NCBI GenBank assembly: GCA_002422395.1
Contig: DIUY01000029.1
Span: forward strand, 69,289 to 133,288
DNA from: Methylococcaceae bacterium UBA6146
GTDB taxonomy: Bacteria; Pseudomonadota; Gammaproteobacteria; Methylococcales; Methylomonadaceae
Reading direction: 5' to 3'
DNA: 64,000 nt
The translations under genes were made by a program, and so were the position numbers. The first letter of the stretch is position 1. Every line of letters begins with the position of its first letter. The notes under the pieces were generated by a model. It was not told where the DNA came from. It saw only the letters and a list, made by a program, of their open reading frames with translations, and ran no database searches. This document shows, piece by piece, positions 60,403-64,000 of this stretch.

Positions 60403-61233
60403 TTAGCCACCTTCAAAACTGGCTGGGGCTGCCCTGAAAGTTCTGATCCTAAGCTCGGCGAGGATGCCGCATTCGACAATTTCGATAAGCCCTTCTTTGC
60501 TGAGTTCGAGGATGGCGAGGAATGAGACGACGACGCCGTGCCGCCCTTCTTTTCGGATAAATAATTGCGAGAAAAGGAGACTATTTTCTCCTTTAAGGTT
60601 TGCCAAAATGGTTGCCATGCGTTCACGAACTGATAATGCTTCTTTGGTAATTTGATGGTGGCTTAGCTGTTCGACCCGTGTTAAAACATCCCGAAAAGCC
60701 AATAAAATATCCTTTAGCTGGACATCCGGCAAAAGTTGCGCAACATTGAGCGCCGATACATCAATATCGACTGGAAACAATTCGCGTTCCATTCTTGGCA
60801 ACTGATCCAGCTCATCAGCCGCCTGTTTAATACATTCATATTCCTGTAGCCTACGGATTAATGTTGCTCTCGGATCATCTTCCTCATCTTCGACTTCAGA
60901 TTGGCGAGGCAGCAGCATTCTGGATTTTATTTCTGCCAAGAGTGCCGCCATCACCAGATATTCTGCAGCCAGTTCCAGATTAAGCCCGTCCATCAGCTGA
61001 ATATAAGTGATGTACTGGCGGGTGATCTGGGCTATCGGTATATTTAAAATATCCAGATTCTGTCGTCTGATTAAATACAACAACAAATCCAGCGGCCCTT
61101 CGAATAACTCCAGAAAAACTTCCAGGGCATCGGGCGGTATGTAAAGGTCTTCAGGTAATTGATTAAAGGGGGTGCCGTTAACTATAGCGAAGGTGAGTGG
61201 CTCAATCAGATTTTCGGGGGGATTTTGGCTCAT
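60403..61233 (-). CDS. scpA: Segregation and condensation protein A (kleisin)
   Basis: 276 residues from the ATG at 61233. The N-terminal helix that binds SMC neck is FLELFEGPLDLLLYLIRRQNLDILNIPIAQIT (~38-70), and EYLVMAALLAEIKSRMLLPR follows. The C-terminal winged helix ends AELRIRTFRA. ScpA is the kleisin linking SMC heads. Smc itself is not in the window. The gene is preceded by the S2P-like protease gene downstream, in the order yciO-protease-scpA on one strand. Confidence 0.93.
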   Translation of the reverse strand: MSQNPPENLIEPLTFAIVNGTPFNQLPEDLYIPPDALEVFLELFEGPLDLLLYLIRRQNLDILNIPIAQITRQYITYIQLMDGLNLELAAEYLVMAALLAEIKSRMLLPRQSEVEDEEDDPRATLIRRLQEYECIKQAADELDQLPRMERELFPVDIDVSALNVAQLLPDVQLKDILLAFRDVLTRVEQLSHHQITKEALSVRERMATILANLKGENSLLFSQLFIRKEGRHGVVVSFLAILELSKEGLIEIVECGILAELRIRTFRAAPASFEGG

Positions 61234-61268
61234 CAACAAAGGTTAAAAACAAAGGGTTGCGGATAAGA

Positions 61269-61922
61269 TTATATCCCTGCTATGGAAAAAAAGACCTTCT
61301 GAACAACAAACAACGGGTAAGCAAGAACTGTATTTAACACCCCGCTGTACAGCAAGACTATTAAGATAATAAACCCGTAACGTTCCAATTGGTTATATTG
61401 CGCGGCCAAACGGGGCGGTAGCAAACCCGTTAAAATACGGCTGCCATCAAGCGGCGGAATAGGCAATAAGTTGATTAATGCCAAAACCAGATTAATAGAA
61501 ATGCCCGCCATTCCCATATAAATAAGTGGCAATGAAATGGCTTCACTACCGATAACCACCCCTAAGCGGGCCAATAACGCCCAAGCCAAAGCCATTAAAA
61601 AATTAGCGACAGGGCCTGCCAAGGCAACAATCGCCATGTCGTGTAGCGGTTTTTTAAAATTTCTGCCATCAACAGGAACAGGTTTGGCCCAGCCGAAAAT
61701 AAACCCTGTGCCGGTTATCAGCAACAACCCTGGCAAAATGATGGTCCCGAAAAGGTCAATATGCTTAATCGGGTTTAGCGTTAATCTACCCAGCATTGAG
61801 GCCGTATTATCGCCGTATTTTTTGGCCACCCATCCATGCGCAACCTCATGTACAGTAATGGCAAAAACCACCGGTAAGATCCATACAACGATGCGTTGGA
61901 TTAGTGTCAATTCATTCATCAT
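61269..61922 (-). CDS. Site-2 protease family (M50) membrane metalloprotease
   Basis: 217 residues with about five to six membrane helices. The zinc motif HEVAH is at 25-29 and the third ligand is in NLLPIPPLDGSRI (~153-165). GAAGGAAG lies seven bases before the ATG. Members cleave substrates inside the membrane, but the short FtsH-independent form found next to scpA, as here, has no known substrate. It is wedged between yciO and scpA, an order seen in many proteobacteria. Confidence 0.88.
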   Translation of the reverse strand: MMNELTLIQRIVVWILPVVFAITVHEVAHGWVAKKYGDNTASMLGRLTLNPIKHIDLFGTIILPGLLLITGTGFIFGWAKPVPVDGRNFKKPLHDMAIVALAGPVANFLMALAWALLARLGVVIGSEAISLPLIYMGMAGISINLVLALINLLPIPPLDGSRILTGLLPPRLAAQYNQLERYGFIILIVLLYSGVLNTVLAYPLFVVQKVFFSIAGI

Positions 61923-61935
61923 GGCAATACTTCCT

Positions 61936-62559
61936 TCAGTTGTTCAACATTGTGGCAATCCCTTTGCCTTGTCTGATTATCTCCGGGCCATTACTGGAAA
62001 ACCCGATCACAGTGGTCGGTTCAAACTCAATTATCCCGGCGTCTATAATCAAGTCCAGCTCATGCTCCAACCGGACTCTTATTTCATAAGGGTCTGTGAG
62101 TGCTTCACTGTCGCCTGGTAGTATCAAAGTGGAACTAAATAACGGCTCATCCAATTGATTGACAAGTAATTGGACAACGGGATGGGAGGGGATGCGTATA
62201 CCGATGGTTTTTTTCTTAGGATGTTGCAGTCGGCGTGGCACTTCGCGTGTCGCGTCCAATATGAAGGTGAAAGGGCCTGGCGTTAATGTTTTAATCAAGC
62301 GGAATGCGTCATTACTTATTTTAGTAAAGTTTGACACCTGAGCCAAGTCTTTGCATACCAACGTAAAATTGTGTTTATCGTCCAGTTGCCGAATACGGCG
62401 AACCTTATCTAATGCCTGCTTATCACCGATATGGCAGGCAATCGCGTAAGATGAATCCGTAGGGTAGACAATAACACCGCCATTGTGGATTATTTCCACA
62501 GTACGATGGATTAACCTCAACTGAGGGGTCTCTGGGTGTATTGCAAAAAACTGCGCCAT
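61936..62559 (-). CDS. yciO: YciO-type Sua5/YrdC family protein
   Basis: 207 residues from the ATG at 62559 (MAQFFAIHP), matching the E. coli YciO start. The Sua5/YrdC fold is shown by GGVIVYPTDSSYAIAC, KVRRIRQLDDKHNFTLVCKDL, TPGPFTFIL and TIGIRIPSHP. TsaC/Sua5 members form threonylcarbamoyl-AMP for tRNA t6A; YciO is a paralogue with weak or different activity, so it may not be the main t6A enzyme. Upstream frame to 62631 is less likely coding. Confidence 0.9.
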   Translation of the reverse strand: MAQFFAIHPETPQLRLIHRTVEIIHNGGVIVYPTDSSYAIACHIGDKQALDKVRRIRQLDDKHNFTLVCKDLAQVSNFTKISNDAFRLIKTLTPGPFTFILDATREVPRRLQHPKKKTIGIRIPSHPVVQLLVNQLDEPLFSSTLILPGDSEALTDPYEIRVRLEHELDLIIDAGIIEFEPTTVIGFSSNGPEIIRQGKGIATMLNN

Positions 62560-62697
62560 TCTATCACTGCCTGAATTAATTTTTGCCATTATAGCCCACA
62601 TCGGCTTAAGCTTGCAGCCTTGCAATGTCAAGGCTAATATTTAATGCCCATACACAGCGGCAATCTAATAAACCCTGCAATGATAGACCTTAAAACA

Positions 62698-63990
62698 CTA
62701 TAGAATATTGGCATAGTCCAGCTCCAATTGTTGGAAATTCAACGACGTCATAAAACGGCTAAAGCTCATCCAAGCGGACAGTCCCATCATATCCCTAAAC
62801 TGTGGCGGTAAAAAGTGTGGCGGGCTAACAGTGCCTTCTTCAACCAAATCGTTAAGCACCTTCATGTCTTCAATCATAGTCTTGCCACAGAATAATAAGG
62901 GGATGCGGTCTGGCTTGCCTTTGCTCACTGCCAAACGGATAAAATTGTAAGTGAGCACAAAACCTTTGATGTAGGTCAGGTCTTTGGTGAACGGCATCCC
63001 CGTCGAACTACTACCTCTAAATACCCGGCTACTTAGCGTGTAGCTATCTTCTTCATTCATGCCTTTATTTCTGAAAAACTCAAAAATATCCATAAAATCA
63101 GCTCCATTTTCCGCCAAGGTTATTGCCCGCACGCGGTTAATCAGCGTCATGAGGCGATGTGGGGTGGAGCTGAAGGTCAGTATTTCCATCAATACGGCTA
63201 ACCCCTCTTGGGTAATAGTCGCTGAAGGGGGGCCTTTGCCTAAAAAAGTACAGTAAGGTTGCGCCATGCCATTTAGCGTCGTGCCAAGGTGCACCCATAT
63301 TTCATGAACTTCAAGCACCTGCAGGTCACGCATATTAAATAGCGCATCGGCACGCAGTTTAACGTAATCAGTGCCGGCCGCAGCATCTGAAATAATCCCG
63401 TCGCTGAGCATGGCCCTCAAACCATCACCTGGAAACAGGCTTTCTATTTTTTGGTTGAGAATATCCACTGCATCAATGGCTTTAATAGTTTTTGGTTCTT
63501 CACACAAGGAATCCAGCTGTAACAACTGGGTTAGCGTCTCTTCCATCATACTGCCCAAATCGGCTATGGTCGGGTCACCCACATGAAAAACATCCAGAGA
63601 AGAGCCATACAACTCTTGGGAAATATTGGCAAATGTATCAGTCCCCCTGGCTTCCAACATATAAACCACATCCTGATATTCACGGCAGATACGGCGCATA
63701 ATGACGCTAAGCGGGTTAAGTTGCCCAAGCTTACGGACTAAATCACGCTCAATCTCGTGAAATTCCCGTTTTTTTTCAGTCGGATCAAATCCTAGCGAGC
63801 GTGAAAGATAATAATCAGTATCAACAGCGGGCAATTTTTTACAACCGCCATTTAAAAACGCCGCCTTGATGCTGTCATCCCATTTTACGGCATCAAGCAC
63901 CCGTATGGGCTGCTGGGCTTTGACAATCCGGTCTGAAAGCGCCTTGACTTCAGTCAAATAAGTCGAAGGTTTAAGTGTTTTTTTTTGCAT
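62698..63990 (-). CDS. QEGLA-motif protein (DUF1704, MATCAP-like metallopeptidase)
   Basis: 430 residues, complete: the ATG at 63990 is immediately preceded by an in-frame TAA. The motif ITQEGLAVLMEI (~263-274) gives the family its name, 'flavohemoglobin expression-modulating QEGLA motif protein'. The segment EVHEIWVHLGTTLNG (~236-250) fits an HExxxH zinc site. Eukaryotic relatives (MATCAP) are tubulin carboxypeptidases; bacterial function is unknown. It stands 66 bp from the right-hand neighbour yciO region, on the same strand. Confidence 0.85.
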   Translation of the reverse strand: MQKKTLKPSTYLTEVKALSDRIVKAQQPIRVLDAVKWDDSIKAAFLNGGCKKLPAVDTDYYLSRSLGFDPTEKKREFHEIERDLVRKLGQLNPLSVIMRRICREYQDVVYMLEARGTDTFANISQELYGSSLDVFHVGDPTIADLGSMMEETLTQLLQLDSLCEEPKTIKAIDAVDILNQKIESLFPGDGLRAMLSDGIISDAAAGTDYVKLRADALFNMRDLQVLEVHEIWVHLGTTLNGMAQPYCTFLGKGPPSATITQEGLAVLMEILTFSSTPHRLMTLINRVRAITLAENGADFMDIFEFFRNKGMNEEDSYTLSSRVFRGSSSTGMPFTKDLTYIKGFVLTYNFIRLAVSKGKPDRIPLLFCGKTMIEDMKVLNDLVEEGTVSPPHFLPPQFRDMMGLSAWMSFSRFMTSLNFQQLELDYANIL

Positions 63991-64000
63991 TTAAGTAGCA

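Noticed and set aside
60408..60626. Long N-terminus for scpB
   Set aside because: It is the out-of-frame shadow of scpA, with Ser/Lys-rich sequence foreign to the ScpB family.

Overview
The window is a compact gammaproteobacterial chromosome segment. It carries 48 protein-coding genes (one cut by the left edge), no tRNA or rRNA gene that I could recognise, and no CRISPR array or intact insertion sequence. Gene orders such as rlmH-maf-rng-yhdP-nitrilase-tldD, scpA-scpB-rluB, purE-purK, lpdA-aceF-aceE and hslR-ispH-rraA are typical of Gammaproteobacteria. The complete soluble NAD-dependent formate dehydrogenase operon (fdsGBA-fdhD-fdsD), the ABC exporter type at 34.4-36.2 kb and the APS-type CysH would fit a methanotroph of the Methylococcales. 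That placement is inference from family resemblance and was not checked by a search.

Layout. 0-2.4 kb: two membrane-associated Era-like GTPases and a small coupled protein (minus). 2.6-3.2 kb: a periplasmic NlpE-like protein. 3.4-12.8 kb: a plus-strand run for rRNA/RNA processing and the envelope (rlmH, maf, rng, yhdP, nitrilase-family amidase, BamC-like lipoprotein, tldD). 12.9-18.4 kb: the pyruvate dehydrogenase operon. 18.6-21.0 kb: a PAS-PAS-GGDEF-EAL protein. 21.2-27.2 kb: uvrA and uvrB around a DedA protein. 27.2-27.8 kb: the remnant of an OmpR-type regulator, split by a small mobile repeat. 27.8-30.1 kb: gshA-cysH. 30.3-38.3 kb: a membrane acyltransferase, hslR-ispH-rraA, rnm plus an ABC exporter, and an orphan TgpA-type transglutaminase.

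38.4-45.7 kb is the most unusual part. A translationally coupled pair encodes a CBS-SpoIIE phosphatase-HATPase protein and a protein with two STAS domains fused to a PhnD-like binding domain. Together they look like a complete partner-switching circuit. It is transcribed divergently from a large RTX protein gene, whose 5' leader holds a mobile repeat and whose 3' end holds two interleaved inverted repeats. 46.0-50.4 kb: proS, an atypical response regulator with a pseudo-receiver, and accA. 50.7-52.3 kb: purEK. 52.4-58.4 kb: formate dehydrogenase. 58.4-62.6 kb: dtd, rluB, scpB, scpA, a site-2 protease and yciO. 62.7-64.0 kb: a QEGLA-motif metallopeptidase-like protein.

Two dispersed palindromic repeat families run through the intergenic regions. 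One is a ~92-bp MITE-like element with GGTGGTGG/CCACCACC ends; at least three copies show likely target-site duplications. The other is built round a 31-bp CGACTG...CAGTCG hairpin.
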